NCBI RefSeq assembly: GCF_001673535.1
Contig: NZ_LZLY01000104.1
Coordinates: 1 to 64,000, forward strand
Length of the DNA stretch: 64,000 nt
Source: Mycobacterium sp. 1081908.1
Lineage (GTDB): Bacteria; Actinomycetota; Actinomycetes; Mycobacteriales; Mycobacteriaceae
Direction: 5' to 3'
Shown here: positions 41,238-48,952 of the stretch, one piece after another
Layout: every line of letters starts with the position of its first letter
How positions within the stretch are numbered: the first letter of the stretch is position 1
Position numbers and translations under genes: made by a program
Notes under the pieces: generated by a model
Told to the model about the DNA's origin: nothing
The model's input: the letters and a program-made list of their open reading frames with translations, nothing else
The model's database searches: none

Positions 41238-41267
41238 CTTGCGCGATTCTTGCGTGAGCCTTGCGTC
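41238..41267. promoter_or_regulatory. Three direct repeats with exact 11-bp period (array B)
   Basis: CTTGCGCG (41238-41245), CTTGCGTG (41249-41256) and CTTGCGTC (41260-41267) are each offset by 11 bases. The array overlaps the stop codon of the upstream secreted-protein gene and sits just before the DUF3298 lipoprotein gene. It is the same motif as array A at 44157-44186. SARP/BTAD regulators bind direct repeats with this spacing. Confidence 0.7.
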
Positions 41268-41928
41268 AGTAGGGCGCGTGGACGCCGTCGCGCGTCATGG
41301 TCAGGTCACCGCAGCTGATGCCGTCCGCAGTGCTCCATGCCGGGTCGTGAACCGATGTCGCGGTCACGGTGTCGGAGCGGCCGATCGTCGCCGTCGCGCC
41401 GGCGAGATCGATCTCGGTGCGACGCACGGTCAAAAGCGGTGTGTCGTGCTCGTCGCGAAGCTGGAGCAATCCGACCAGGCGGCGGCCTTCGCCGAGGTCG
41501 CTGCAGCCGATGCCGTCGCCGTTGCCCCTCCGATGCCCGCGGTCGAATCGGAATTCCGTGCCCTGCTGATCGACAACCGGGGTGATGGTGCAGCCGGACA
41601 CCGCGTACAGGATTGCCTCCCTGTTGGTGTCAACGATGATCTGGTGATTGCCGTCCTGTTGGGCGTCGATCAACAGCGCGGAGCGTTGAAGGGGGCTGGC
41701 GCTCAGTATCTTTGCCTCGCCGTAGCCCTGGGCGGTGGTGATGCCGACGACCGTGTCCGTGATCCACAGCGTGGCCGGCTGGCCGTAGACATCGCTGACG
41801 TCCTTGCTCGCCGCGCCGGGCGGCGGCCCGCCCGGTCCACACCCCGCGTCGGCGATTGCGGGCGGTGCGATGACGACACCGAACGATGCCATCACACTGG
41901 CGAGGAGAAGCGACAGCTTCGGCTTCAT
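41266..41928 (-). CDS. Secreted protein of unknown family
   Basis: The ATG at 41928 has an AGGAG site and overlaps the stop of the NHL-propeller gene (ATGA). The 220-residue product has a standard signal peptide (MKPKLSLLLASVMASFGVV, cleavage near PAIADAG). The mature part has four cysteines (AGCGPGG, SGCTITP, IGCSDLG, ISCGDLT) and beta-type segments such as PATLWITDTVVGITT and RRTEIDLAGATATIG. I do not recognise it. A longer open frame upstream in the same phase is the shadow of the NHL gene. It belongs to the envelope operon divergent from the kinase. Confidence 0.72.
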   Translation of the reverse strand: MKPKLSLLLASVMASFGVVIAPPAIADAGCGPGGPPPGAASKDVSDVYGQPATLWITDTVVGITTAQGYGEAKILSASPLQRSALLIDAQQDGNHQIIVDTNREAILYAVSGCTITPVVDQQGTEFRFDRGHRRGNGDGIGCSDLGEGRRLVGLLQLRDEHDTPLLTVRRTEIDLAGATATIGRSDTVTATSVHDPAWSTADGISCGDLTMTRDGVHAPY

Positions 41929-42890
41929 TTCTGGTCTCCTGGATTTAGTTTGACCACGTTGTGATTGCCGACGTCGGTGACGTAGACATTGCCCGCGGCG
42001 TCCACCGCAACCATTACGGGCTGATTGAGGCCACTGAACGGCAGCACGATCGGCCTGTCGGCCCCCGCCGCCAACTTCAGCACCTGCTTGCGGGCGGCGT
42101 CGACTACATACAAACTTCTGGCGGAGTCCACCGCCATGCCTCCGACGCTGCCAATGTCGAACGGCAGCACGGTTTGGGTGTCCGTTCCCGCCGCTAGCTT
42201 CAGCACTTGTTTGAAGTCGCCCGCGTACACATTTCCGGCGGCATCCACCGCCATTCCGCCGACGCCGAGGATGTGTGTGAACGGCAACACCGTCGGAGCG
42301 TGTGAGCCCGCTTCGGCCTTCACCACGTGGACCGGCCTGCAGCATCCGCCGTCGGGGTACACCCCGCCTCCGTCGCTGCCGTACACACCACCGGCGGAAT
42401 CCACTGCCAGCAGTTCGCTGCGCAAGCCGAGATCGGGCAGCGGCAGCACGGTCTGGGTGCCCGACCCGGCCGCCAGCTTCACCAACTGCTCGTGGTCCGC
42501 GTCGATGACCCACACGCCGCCCGCCGAGTCCGCCGCCAGGCCGGCGTGAACGAACTCCGGCAACACCGTTTGGGTGTTCGACCCCGCCGGCAGCTTGATC
42601 ACGCGGGTGGTCACGGAGGGCAGTCCCGCTTCACCCTTCGAGTGACGAAGGTCGGTGACATACACATTGCCCTCGGTGTCCACCGCCAGATCGTGCGGAC
42701 TTTCGAGGCCGGTGAACGGCAGCACGGTTTGTCGGGGCGCCGGCGCCGGCGTTGGGGCCGTTGCGCGCGGCGACTGAGGTGTTCCGCTGCATCCGCTGAT
42801 GCCGAAGGCGGCAACCGCGAGCAGGACCAAAGACGCGATTTTGCGCCGCATCAGCCGGCCGCCAACTTCACGGCGTGTGGTTTTGATCAT
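41925..42890 (-). CDS. NHL-repeat propeller lipoprotein (PknD sensor-like)
   Basis: This 321-residue lipoprotein (lipobox ISGC, Cys34) has a mature part made of about six NHL repeats. Each carries a phrase like QTVLPFTGLESPHDLAVD, GNVYVTDLRH and VVKLAAGSNT. Phrases of exactly this kind make up the extracellular sensor propeller of the kinase PknD of M. tuberculosis. Here the propeller is tethered by a lipid instead of a kinase. It is coupled to the next gene and starts 16 bases after the propeller-2 gene ends. It may bind the same type of ligand and hand it to a kinase such as the one encoded across the divergent promoter; that link is inferred. Confidence 0.88.
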   Translation of the reverse strand: MIKTTRREVGGRLMRRKIASLVLLAVAAFGISGCSGTPQSPRATAPTPAPAPRQTVLPFTGLESPHDLAVDTEGNVYVTDLRHSKGEAGLPSVTTRVIKLPAGSNTQTVLPEFVHAGLAADSAGGVWVIDADHEQLVKLAAGSGTQTVLPLPDLGLRSELLAVDSAGGVYGSDGGGVYPDGGCCRPVHVVKAEAGSHAPTVLPFTHILGVGGMAVDAAGNVYAGDFKQVLKLAAGTDTQTVLPFDIGSVGGMAVDSARSLYVVDAARKQVLKLAAGADRPIVLPFSGLNQPVMVAVDAAGNVYVTDVGNHNVVKLNPGDQK

Positions 42891-42906
42891 TTCGCTCTCG
42901 GTTTCA

Positions 42907-44091
42907 CTACCGCTGGCCCGGGTAGGGCACCGCGCTGATGACGCCGCCGCCGTTGACCGGCGGCCCGAGCAACACCGTAGAGGTGCCGGCCGCGGGGTTG
43001 AAGTCGATCAGCGCCTGACCGCCCCCGCACCCGGCCCTGGCTTTGAGCTCGAGGTGGCCGTCGTTGACGCCGAGCACGGCGACGCTGTCGCTTTTCGCCT
43101 CGGGCACAGAGACCTTCGATGTCGTGCCGTCGTCATTGACCTTGGCGAGGAAGATGACGCCGCACGCGCCCGCGGCCTGGACGTACCTGCCGGCGGGGAC
43201 CTGCCACGCGTCCAAGTCGCCGTAGTCTGGCCCCTTCTGGCCGTTGTTCGGCGCGGTGAGCGCGGTCGGTTTCCCACCGTCGATGGGCACCAGCCAGAGC
43301 TGGGACCCGGCGGAGCCAGTGCAGCGCGTGACGGCGATCGTCGAGTCGGCGTCCCAAAACCGCGTCGGTGCGCAGTCCCGCTCCCCGGCGATCGGCAGCG
43401 CTTTGCCAACCGCACCGTCGTTGCCCATGAGAGCCAGGCCGGAGGCGGTGCCCAGCACCAGCTGGGTGCCGTCCGGTGTGGACAGATATCCGTCGAAGTC
43501 CTTGTCCACCGGGTAGGTCAGCTGATGGTTGCCGGCCAGGTCGACTCGTTCGAGCGAGCCGGGCTTCGATTCCTTCCACTTGTACAGCAGCACCGCCTTG
43601 CCGTCGGGACGCGTGTAGCGCGGGTTCACGCCGGTGCGGTCGACGGTGAACGTGGTCTTCGCCCCGCTGCGCAGGTCGACTTCGGTGAGGACGGTCCGGT
43701 CCTTCTCCTCGGTGGAGAACAGGGCGCGCGTCCCGTCGCCCGACCAGTCGACCAGCTTCGGGCTTTGAGCCTTGCCCGGTGGCGGGAAGGTGGTGATCGG
43801 GTAGCGGCCACCGGCGGGGTCGACCAGGTACAGCGTCGTCGTCGCCGTCTCCCAGGTCGGTGCCCCGGGCGGCGGCGTCTCGCCGGGGCGCAGGCCGGGG
43901 GCCGGACTCCACATGGCGAGCATCCAACCGGGACCGACCTGCGACCAGGGGACGGCCCCGAGCGGGGCCTCGACGCCGTGGGCCGCCATTGGCTGTGCGT
44001 TGTCGGGTTCGGCGTGTGCCGCAGGCGCGAGGGCGATCGTCGCAGCGGCGATTGCCATCAGCGCGGACGTCGCGCGGGACGTGGTGGTCAT
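42907..44091 (-). CDS. Secreted beta-propeller-like protein (paralogue 2)
   Basis: The ATG at 44091 has an AGGAG site. The 394-residue product has a cleavable signal peptide (ALAPAAHA-EP) with no lipobox. The mature part parallels the lipoprotein at 39191-40438: HGVEAPLGAVPWSQVGPGWML, LYLVDPAGGRYPITTF, LVDWSGDGTRALF, YTRPDGKAVLLYKW, LSTPDGTQLVLGTASGLALMG. Cysteines in DCAPTR, VTRCTG, AACG-type and AGCGGG positions probably pair. It is the first gene of the minus-strand envelope operon, and the region in front of it holds array A of 11-bp repeats. Confidence 0.85.
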   Translation of the reverse strand: MTTTSRATSALMAIAAATIALAPAAHAEPDNAQPMAAHGVEAPLGAVPWSQVGPGWMLAMWSPAPGLRPGETPPPGAPTWETATTTLYLVDPAGGRYPITTFPPPGKAQSPKLVDWSGDGTRALFSTEEKDRTVLTEVDLRSGAKTTFTVDRTGVNPRYTRPDGKAVLLYKWKESKPGSLERVDLAGNHQLTYPVDKDFDGYLSTPDGTQLVLGTASGLALMGNDGAVGKALPIAGERDCAPTRFWDADSTIAVTRCTGSAGSQLWLVPIDGGKPTALTAPNNGQKGPDYGDLDAWQVPAGRYVQAAGACGVIFLAKVNDDGTTSKVSVPEAKSDSVAVLGVNDGHLELKARAGCGGGQALIDFNPAAGTSTVLLGPPVNGGGVISAVPYPGQR

Positions 44092-44156
44092 ATCTGGCTC
44101 CTGAGAAACGCGTCCGGGTCTTTGCTGCCCGGTCACGTAGAGGCTGCGGCGGACGC

Positions 44157-44186
44157 CTTGCGCGTTTCTTGCGCGAATCTTGCGCG
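44157..44186. promoter_or_regulatory. Three direct repeats with exact 11-bp period (array A)
   Basis: CTTGCGCG occurs identically at 44157-44164, 44168-44175 and 44179-44186. The array lies in the 189-base divergent region, 66 bases from the secreted propeller start and 95 bases from the kinase start. Three in-phase heptamer/octamer repeats at 11-bp spacing are the classic SARP site. A SARP-FHA (EmbR-like) gene lies 1.5 kb away. Confidence 0.72.
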
Positions 44187-44241
44187 GTCGACGACCCGTC
44201 CGGGACGGCTCGCGCAGCAAAGAGCTGCATCGTCCGGCCAC

Positions 44242-44271
44242 CTCGGGAGATACTGCGTCGGTACCCGAGGA
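44242..44271. promoter_or_regulatory. CCTCGGG-N16-CCCGAGG inverted repeat before the kinase
   Basis: Perfect 7-bp arms flank a GATACT element (44250-44255) that could be the -10 of the kinase gene, whose GTG is at 44281. It may be a separate operator or an RNA hairpin at the 5' end. Confidence 0.4.
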
Positions 44272-44280
44272 ATCAAGGCG

Positions 44281-45693
44281 GTGGTAGTGGACGCGCGCGT
44301 CGGTACGACGTTCGGCAGGTACAACCTCACGCGCCAGCTCGGCAAGGGCGGCGGCGGGGTGGTGTACGAGGCATACGACACCGGCAAAGGGCGGACCGTC
44401 GCGCTGAAGATCCTCGCCGACGAGCTCTCGACCAACGACACGTTTCGGACCAGGTTCCAGCGCGAGTCCCAGGCGGCGGCGATGCTGCAGGAACCGCACG
44501 TCATCCCGATCCACGACTGGGGCGAGATCGACGGCAGCCTCTACATCGACATGCGCTTGGTGCAGGGGCAGACGCTGCTCGACCTGATCGCACAGGGCCC
44601 GCTGGCGCCCGCGCGGGCGGTGGCCATCATCGGTCAGGTCGCCGCCGCCCTGGACGCGGCGCACGCGGAGGGATTGATTCACCGCGACGTCAAGCCGCAG
44701 AACATCATCGTCACCCCGGCCGATTTCGTGTATCTCGTCGACTTCGGCATCGCGCAGACCAAGGGGGACCCCCGGCTGACGACCGTCGGGACGCAGATCG
44801 GCACCTTGAATTACATGGCGCCGGAACGGTTTAACGACAGGGCGACGACCCCCGCCGTCGACGTCTACTCGCTGGCGTGCGTGTTGTACGAGGCGCTGAC
44901 CGGGGACGCCCCGTTCGCCGGCGACAGCCTCGAGCATCTGGTGGCGGGCCACCTCGTCCTGCCGCCCCCGCGACCGAGCGTGGTGAACAAGCGCGTTCCG
45001 GCGGCGCTCGACGAAGTCGTCGCCCGCGGCATGGCCAAGGATCCCGACGAGCGGTACGGAACGGCGGGCGCCCTCGCCCGCGCCGCGCAGCGCGCACTGG
45101 GAGGCGCGTCGGCCGACGGGGACCGCACCCGACCGTTTACGGCCGGTGCTGTTGCCTTCGGCGGCGCGACGGACGAGATCGCGACGGGGGAACTGCCGAA
45201 GCGCCATTCGGGCGAAGTCAAGCGGAGATGGCTGCTGCCGACCGTGATCGGGGTCTCGGCCGCCTTGATTCTCGCGGGCATCGGGGTGGTCATCGTGCTT
45301 GTCGCCCACTGGCCGAGCGGGCAGCCGCAGGTCTCGCCGCCGCGCGCCGCGGTGCCCCCGCTGATAACCGGTCCGGACCTGAGCAGCCTGCATCAGTCCT
45401 GCGATCAAGGCTTCTCCGTGCCGACCGCCACGGGCTTCGGCACCCATGCCGGACGCGGGACCCCGGAAACGTCATGCCTTTTCGCCAACAGCGTGCTGAC
45501 GACGTACTGGGCGGAATACGGCAACGCCAGCCCGCTGCCTCGGGCCGTCTCGGCGCCGGGCGCCGTTGACTGCAAGACCGTGCCCGGCGCGCTATGCAAC
45601 GGCTCGAACTTCCTCATGCATTGTCAGCAGCACCCGGGCGACAGCTGGATTACCTGCGTTGGCGGTAGCAGCGCCCGCGTGTACCTGTGGTGA
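44281..45693 (+). CDS. Ser/Thr protein kinase with six-cysteine ectodomain
   Basis: From GTG 44281 the product is 470 residues. The Hanks-type kinase domain (about 10-275) has GKGGGGVVYEA, lysine in VALKIL, HRDVKPQNII (about 135), DFGIAQ and YMAPERF; it is closest in phrasing to the PknD/PknE/PknH group. A juxtamembrane stretch and one transmembrane helix (about 318-344) follow. The ectodomain of about 125 residues carries six cysteines (LHQSCDQ, TSCLF, VDCKTV, ALCNGS, MHCQQH, ITCVGG), probably three disulfides. It is not the PknH_C or NHL fold. The frame is open far upstream, but only from here does it read as kinase. The EmbR-like gene starts 17 bases after its stop. Confidence 0.9.
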   Translation: MVVDARVGTTFGRYNLTRQLGKGGGGVVYEAYDTGKGRTVALKILADELSTNDTFRTRFQRESQAAAMLQEPHVIPIHDWGEIDGSLYIDMRLVQGQTLLDLIAQGPLAPARAVAIIGQVAAALDAAHAEGLIHRDVKPQNIIVTPADFVYLVDFGIAQTKGDPRLTTVGTQIGTLNYMAPERFNDRATTPAVDVYSLACVLYEALTGDAPFAGDSLEHLVAGHLVLPPPRPSVVNKRVPAALDEVVARGMAKDPDERYGTAGALARAAQRALGGASADGDRTRPFTAGAVAFGGATDEIATGELPKRHSGEVKRRWLLPTVIGVSAALILAGIGVVIVLVAHWPSGQPQVSPPRAAVPPLITGPDLSSLHQSCDQGFSVPTATGFGTHAGRGTPETSCLFANSVLTTYWAEYGNASPLPRAVSAPGAVDCKTVPGALCNGSNFLMHCQQHPGDSWITCVGGSSARVYLW

Positions 45694-45710
45694 CGGCGAA
45701 GGGATCTGCG

Positions 45711-46844
45711 ATGGCCGACGAACCGCTCCGGTTCGGGGTGTTGGGACCGCTGCAGATGCGCGCCAACGGCACCGACGTTGCGTTGGGTGCGGCGAAACAG
45801 CGGGCGGTGCTGGCCACGCTGTTGATCAATCGAAATCGCACCGTTCCGATCGACTCGCTGATCGACGCGGCGTGGGAGCAGCACCCGCCGCCCGAGGCGC
45901 GGGCGAGCCTGCACGCGCACGTGTCTCGGCTGCGCCGGCTGGTGGGTAGCGCCGGCGTGGATGCCGCCGCCGTTCTGGTCAGCGCCCAGCCCGGGTATCG
46001 GCTCAACGTGTCCGATGAGGCATGCGACGTCGGGCGCTTTGCCCTCGAACAAAAGGCGGGAGTCGAGGCGGCCGCCGCCGGCCGGTTCGAACAGGCCAGC
46101 CGCCACCTGTCGGCCGCCCTGGCCGAGTGGCGCGGCCCGGTGCTGGAGGACTTGCGCGACTTCGAATTCGTGGAGGCCTACGCCGCCGGACTGGCGGAGG
46201 ACAAGCTGGTGGCCCTGACCGCGCGCGCGGAAGCCGAGATCGCTTGCGGGCGAGTCCATTCCGTCATCGGCGAGCTCGAAGCGCTGGTTGCCGAGCACCC
46301 CTACCGAGAACCGTTGTGGGCACAGTTGATAACGGCCTACTACCTCAACGAGCGGCAGTACGACGCGCTCGACGCGTACGGCCGGCTGAAGACGACGCTC
46401 GCCGACGAGCTGGGCATCGACCCCGGGCCCACGTTGCGGGGCCTGCATCAGCGGATCCTTCGCCAGGAGCCGCTCGACGTCAAACAGGTGGCCCGGGCAA
46501 CGGCGAAACGTGTTGTCGCGACTCTCCGCAGGCCCACCGAGGCCTCAAGCGAGTCCGCGGTGGCGTACCTGCGCGACGCCGCCGGCGGTCGTTATCCGCT
46601 GCGGGGAGCGACCGCCAGGATCGGCCGCCTCTCCGACAACGACATCGTCATCGACGACGACACCGTAAGCCGCTACCACGCCGTGATCGTCGATACCGGG
46701 AACAGCTTCGTCATCACCGATCTGCAGTCTGCCAACGGCGTCGACGTGGCGGATCGACGGATCCGCACCAGCGCGACCCTCGCCGACGGCGACCGAATCT
46801 CCATCTGCGGCCACGAATTCACCTTCGAAATGCCTTCAAGCTGA
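45711..46844 (+). CDS. embR: EmbR-like BTAD-FHA transcriptional regulator
   Basis: From ATG 45711 (AAGGG site upstream; GTG 45687 is an alternative overlapping the kinase stop) the product is 377 residues. Domains: OmpR/SARP winged helix (about 8-95, FGVLGPLQMRANGTDV), BTAD helical domain (about 100-255, AAAAGRFEQASRHLSAAL, EHPYREPLWAQLITAYYL), and C-terminal FHA (about 280-372) with phosphothreonine-binding IGRLSDNDIVIDDD, VSRYHAVI and SANGV. This is the full EmbR architecture. In M. tuberculosis EmbR is phosphorylated by the neighbouring kinase PknH and activates the embCAB arabinosyltransferase genes. The same kinase-regulator adjacency is seen here, but the kinase ectodomain differs, so this may be a paralogue with other targets. 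Candidate sites are arrays A and B. Confidence 0.9.
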   Translation: MADEPLRFGVLGPLQMRANGTDVALGAAKQRAVLATLLINRNRTVPIDSLIDAAWEQHPPPEARASLHAHVSRLRRLVGSAGVDAAAVLVSAQPGYRLNVSDEACDVGRFALEQKAGVEAAAAGRFEQASRHLSAALAEWRGPVLEDLRDFEFVEAYAAGLAEDKLVALTARAEAEIACGRVHSVIGELEALVAEHPYREPLWAQLITAYYLNERQYDALDAYGRLKTTLADELGIDPGPTLRGLHQRILRQEPLDVKQVARATAKRVVATLRRPTEASSESAVAYLRDAAGGRYPLRGATARIGRLSDNDIVIDDDTVSRYHAVIVDTGNSFVITDLQSANGVDVADRRIRTSATLADGDRISICGHEFTFEMPSS

Positions 46845-46851
46845 ACAGCTT
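46838..46851. terminator. AAGCTG-AA-CAGCTT hairpin between convergent genes
   Basis: A 6-bp stem spans the stop codons of the EmbR-like gene and the convergent DMT transporter gene. It could act as a short bidirectional terminator, though without a U-run. Confidence 0.3.
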
Positions 46852-47768
46852 CAGGCCTGGGAGGCCGCCTTCGGCCGGTCGGTGACCTTCACGTCGCGCC
46901 CGGCGCCGGCCGCCATGGTCGCGGCCTCACCGCGGGCCAGGCCGATGGTCGCAACGATCACCACCACGGCGGCCACCACCAGCAGGAACCATTCGGTGCC
47001 GCCGGCGCGCAAGGTCTCGCCGAGCACGGTGACTCCGAGCACCCCGGCCACGACCGGCTTCGCGACGATGATCGTGGGCAGGGAGGCGGTCAGCGCTCCG
47101 GCGCGATAGGCCGACTGATGAATGATCATTCCGGCGACGCCGGCGAACAGAAACGCATAGAACTCGGGGGTACGCCACAGATCTCCGGCGTGGTGTTCGA
47201 TCACGTCGACGACGCCCTTCATTAGCACCGAGAACACCGCCAGCAACGAACCCGCCACCGCCGCCAAAAGCAGTGCGGCGGCCGGACGATCCGACCAGAT
47301 CCGGGCGCCCAGCAGGAACAGCAGCAACGGCGGGCCCATCACGATGGCCACCACCAGCCAGGCTCCCAGCGCGCCGCGCTCATGGCCGCCCGCCGGCTGC
47401 CCGACCGCGATCATGACCGCCAGCGCCGCGGCCAGCAAGACCGCCCACAGCCACTCGCCACGGCTCACCCGATGACGCGTCACCCGCGCGTAGATCGGCA
47501 GCGCGAACAGCAGCGCCGTCACCTGGAGCGACATCACCAGCAACACCGACCCCTCGTCGAGGGCCCAGGCCAGCAGGAGGTAACTCGAGATGTCACCCAA
47601 ACCGCCCATCCACCAACGCTTGTCGCGCAACAACATGCCGAACAGCGTCAGATGACCGACCTGCTTGTCGGTGACCTCCTGCGCGGAGCGCTGCCGGATC
47701 ACATTGCCGACCGCGGATGCCAATGCGGCGCACAGGGCGAGCAGCACCGCCAGGTCCCTATCCGACAT
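46851..47768 (-). CDS. DMT/EamA-type membrane transporter
   Basis: This 305-residue protein has about nine to ten transmembrane helices and the two-half arrangement of the drug/metabolite transporter superfamily (N-half ALCAALASAVGNVIRQRSAQ, C-half YRAGALTASLPTIIVAKPVV then LGVTVLGETL). The P-x-x-x-x-x-GE-type signature is seen as AGVLGVTVLGE. The N-terminal half resembles NIPA/DMT proteins of actinobacteria. The C-terminal tail is cytoplasmic and polar. The substrate cannot be told. It stands alone. Confidence 0.82.
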   Translation of the reverse strand: MSDRDLAVLLALCAALASAVGNVIRQRSAQEVTDKQVGHLTLFGMLLRDKRWWMGGLGDISSYLLLAWALDEGSVLLVMSLQVTALLFALPIYARVTRHRVSRGEWLWAVLLAAALAVMIAVGQPAGGHERGALGAWLVVAIVMGPPLLLFLLGARIWSDRPAAALLLAAVAGSLLAVFSVLMKGVVDVIEHHAGDLWRTPEFYAFLFAGVAGMIIHQSAYRAGALTASLPTIIVAKPVVAGVLGVTVLGETLRAGGTEWFLLVVAAVVVIVATIGLARGEAATMAAGAGRDVKVTDRPKAASQA

Positions 47769-47906
47769 GGCACGACCTCCTCGCCCAAACCTGCTCGCTG
47801 TTAGCTGGCTCGCCTCAGCGGACTCGCACCGAAAGCGGCTGACTGACTACTCACCAATCTAACCTCGACCCGGGGGAGCGGCGCGTCGAAGGCCGCGCGC
47901 TCCGCT

Positions 47907-48776
47907 TCAGAGCGGGAACTTCGTGCCGGTGAGCTGTTCGGACAGTTCCCAGAGCGCGGCGGCCGTGGTTGCGCGCCTGGCCGGCCAGTTTCGCCAGGTC
48001 GGCTGGCTGCGGCCATAGAGGCCGAACCGTGGGCCGATGAACGTGTCGCCCGCGAGGTCCTGCGATGCGGCGTACAACGTTTGCCGGGCGCCGAAGTCGG
48101 CGTCGGTGGACACGATGCGGTCGACGGCCAGCACCGCCGCGTCGCCGAATCTGCGACCGGAATTGCCCTGCAGGTTGGTATGCGACCAGCCGGGGTGAGC
48201 GGCCAGCGCGCGCAGCGGAGAACCGACCGCATCCAGGCGCCGCTGCAGCTCGCTGGTGAACAGCAGGTTGGCCAGCTTCGACTGGCCGTAGGCCAGCCAG
48301 GCCGAATACGGCCGGGACTGCCAGTTCAGGTCTTTGCGGCTGATGTAGCCGATGTGATGCAGCAGCGAGGACACCGTCACCACGCGATCGGTCAGCCTGG
48401 GCAGCAGCAGGTTGGTCAGCGCGAAATGACCGAGGTGATTGGTGCCGATCTGGCCCTCGAACCCGTCGACGGTGACCGCGCGCTTGGTGGCCATGATGCC
48501 GGCGTTGTTGACGAGCACGTCGACCCTGTCGATGTCGTCGGCGAAGCGTCGCACTGAGGACAGGTCCTGCAGGTCGAGCCGGCGCACCTCGACCTGGCCG
48601 GTCATTCGCGCGGCCGCGGCGTCACCCTTGTCGGTGTTGCGCACCGCCAGGATGACGCGGGCACCGGCCCGCGCCAACTCCCGCGCGGTCACCTCGCCCA
48701 GCCCGCCGCTGGCACCGGTGACGATGGCGGTGCGTCCCGCGAACGACGGCAGGTCCGCTGCTGTCCAACCTGGCAT
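47907..48776 (-). CDS. Short-chain dehydrogenase/reductase
   Basis: The ATG at 48776 (AGGG site) gives 289 residues; a GTG at 48785 would add three. It has a Rossmann fold with TGASGGLGE (about 20-28), the structural NNAG, catalytic Ser in TVSSLLHHIGY and Y-x-x-x-K in YGQSK. The retinol-dehydrogenase-like branch is indicated by LNWQSRPYSAWLAYGQSKLANLLFT. Arg in AVRNTDKG favours NADP. Mycobacteria carry several such oxidoreductases of unknown substrate. It is monocistronic. Confidence 0.9.
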   Translation of the reverse strand: MPGWTAADLPSFAGRTAIVTGASGGLGEVTARELARAGARVILAVRNTDKGDAAAARMTGQVEVRRLDLQDLSSVRRFADDIDRVDVLVNNAGIMATKRAVTVDGFEGQIGTNHLGHFALTNLLLPRLTDRVVTVSSLLHHIGYISRKDLNWQSRPYSAWLAYGQSKLANLLFTSELQRRLDAVGSPLRALAAHPGWSHTNLQGNSGRRFGDAAVLAVDRIVSTDADFGARQTLYAASQDLAGDTFIGPRFGLYGRSQPTWRNWPARRATTAAALWELSEQLTGTKFPL

Positions 48777-48952
48777 GGCAGCCACCCTAGCGGCGAAACG
48801 GCAAGGGCCCTTCCGGGCAATGGTTTTGGCGACTGCGCCTCGGCGACCGTTTTCGCGTCAGCTGGCGCACTTCGGCGTCGCGGGTATCGTGCGGTCATGG
48901 ACCGCGGAATCCCACGTACGCGCCGGGTACGGCGTGGGTCGGGGGTCCCCGC

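Noticed and set aside
42799-44280. Upstream extension of the kinase frame
   Set aside because: It is antisense to the secreted propeller gene; kinase homology begins only at about 44281.
44092-45447. N-terminal extension of the minus-strand propeller gene into the kinase region
   Set aside because: The extension is antisense to the kinase. The signal peptide and ribosome site at 44091 mark the real start.
28302-46844. The signalling island as a prophage or integrative element
   Set aside because: No integrase, att repeats, tRNA, transposase or phage structural genes are visible, and base composition is broadly mycobacterial.
48898-48952. Upstream ATG as start of the lipid-kinase-like gene
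   Set aside because: The ATG at 48898 is out of frame with the domain, which begins directly at 48953.
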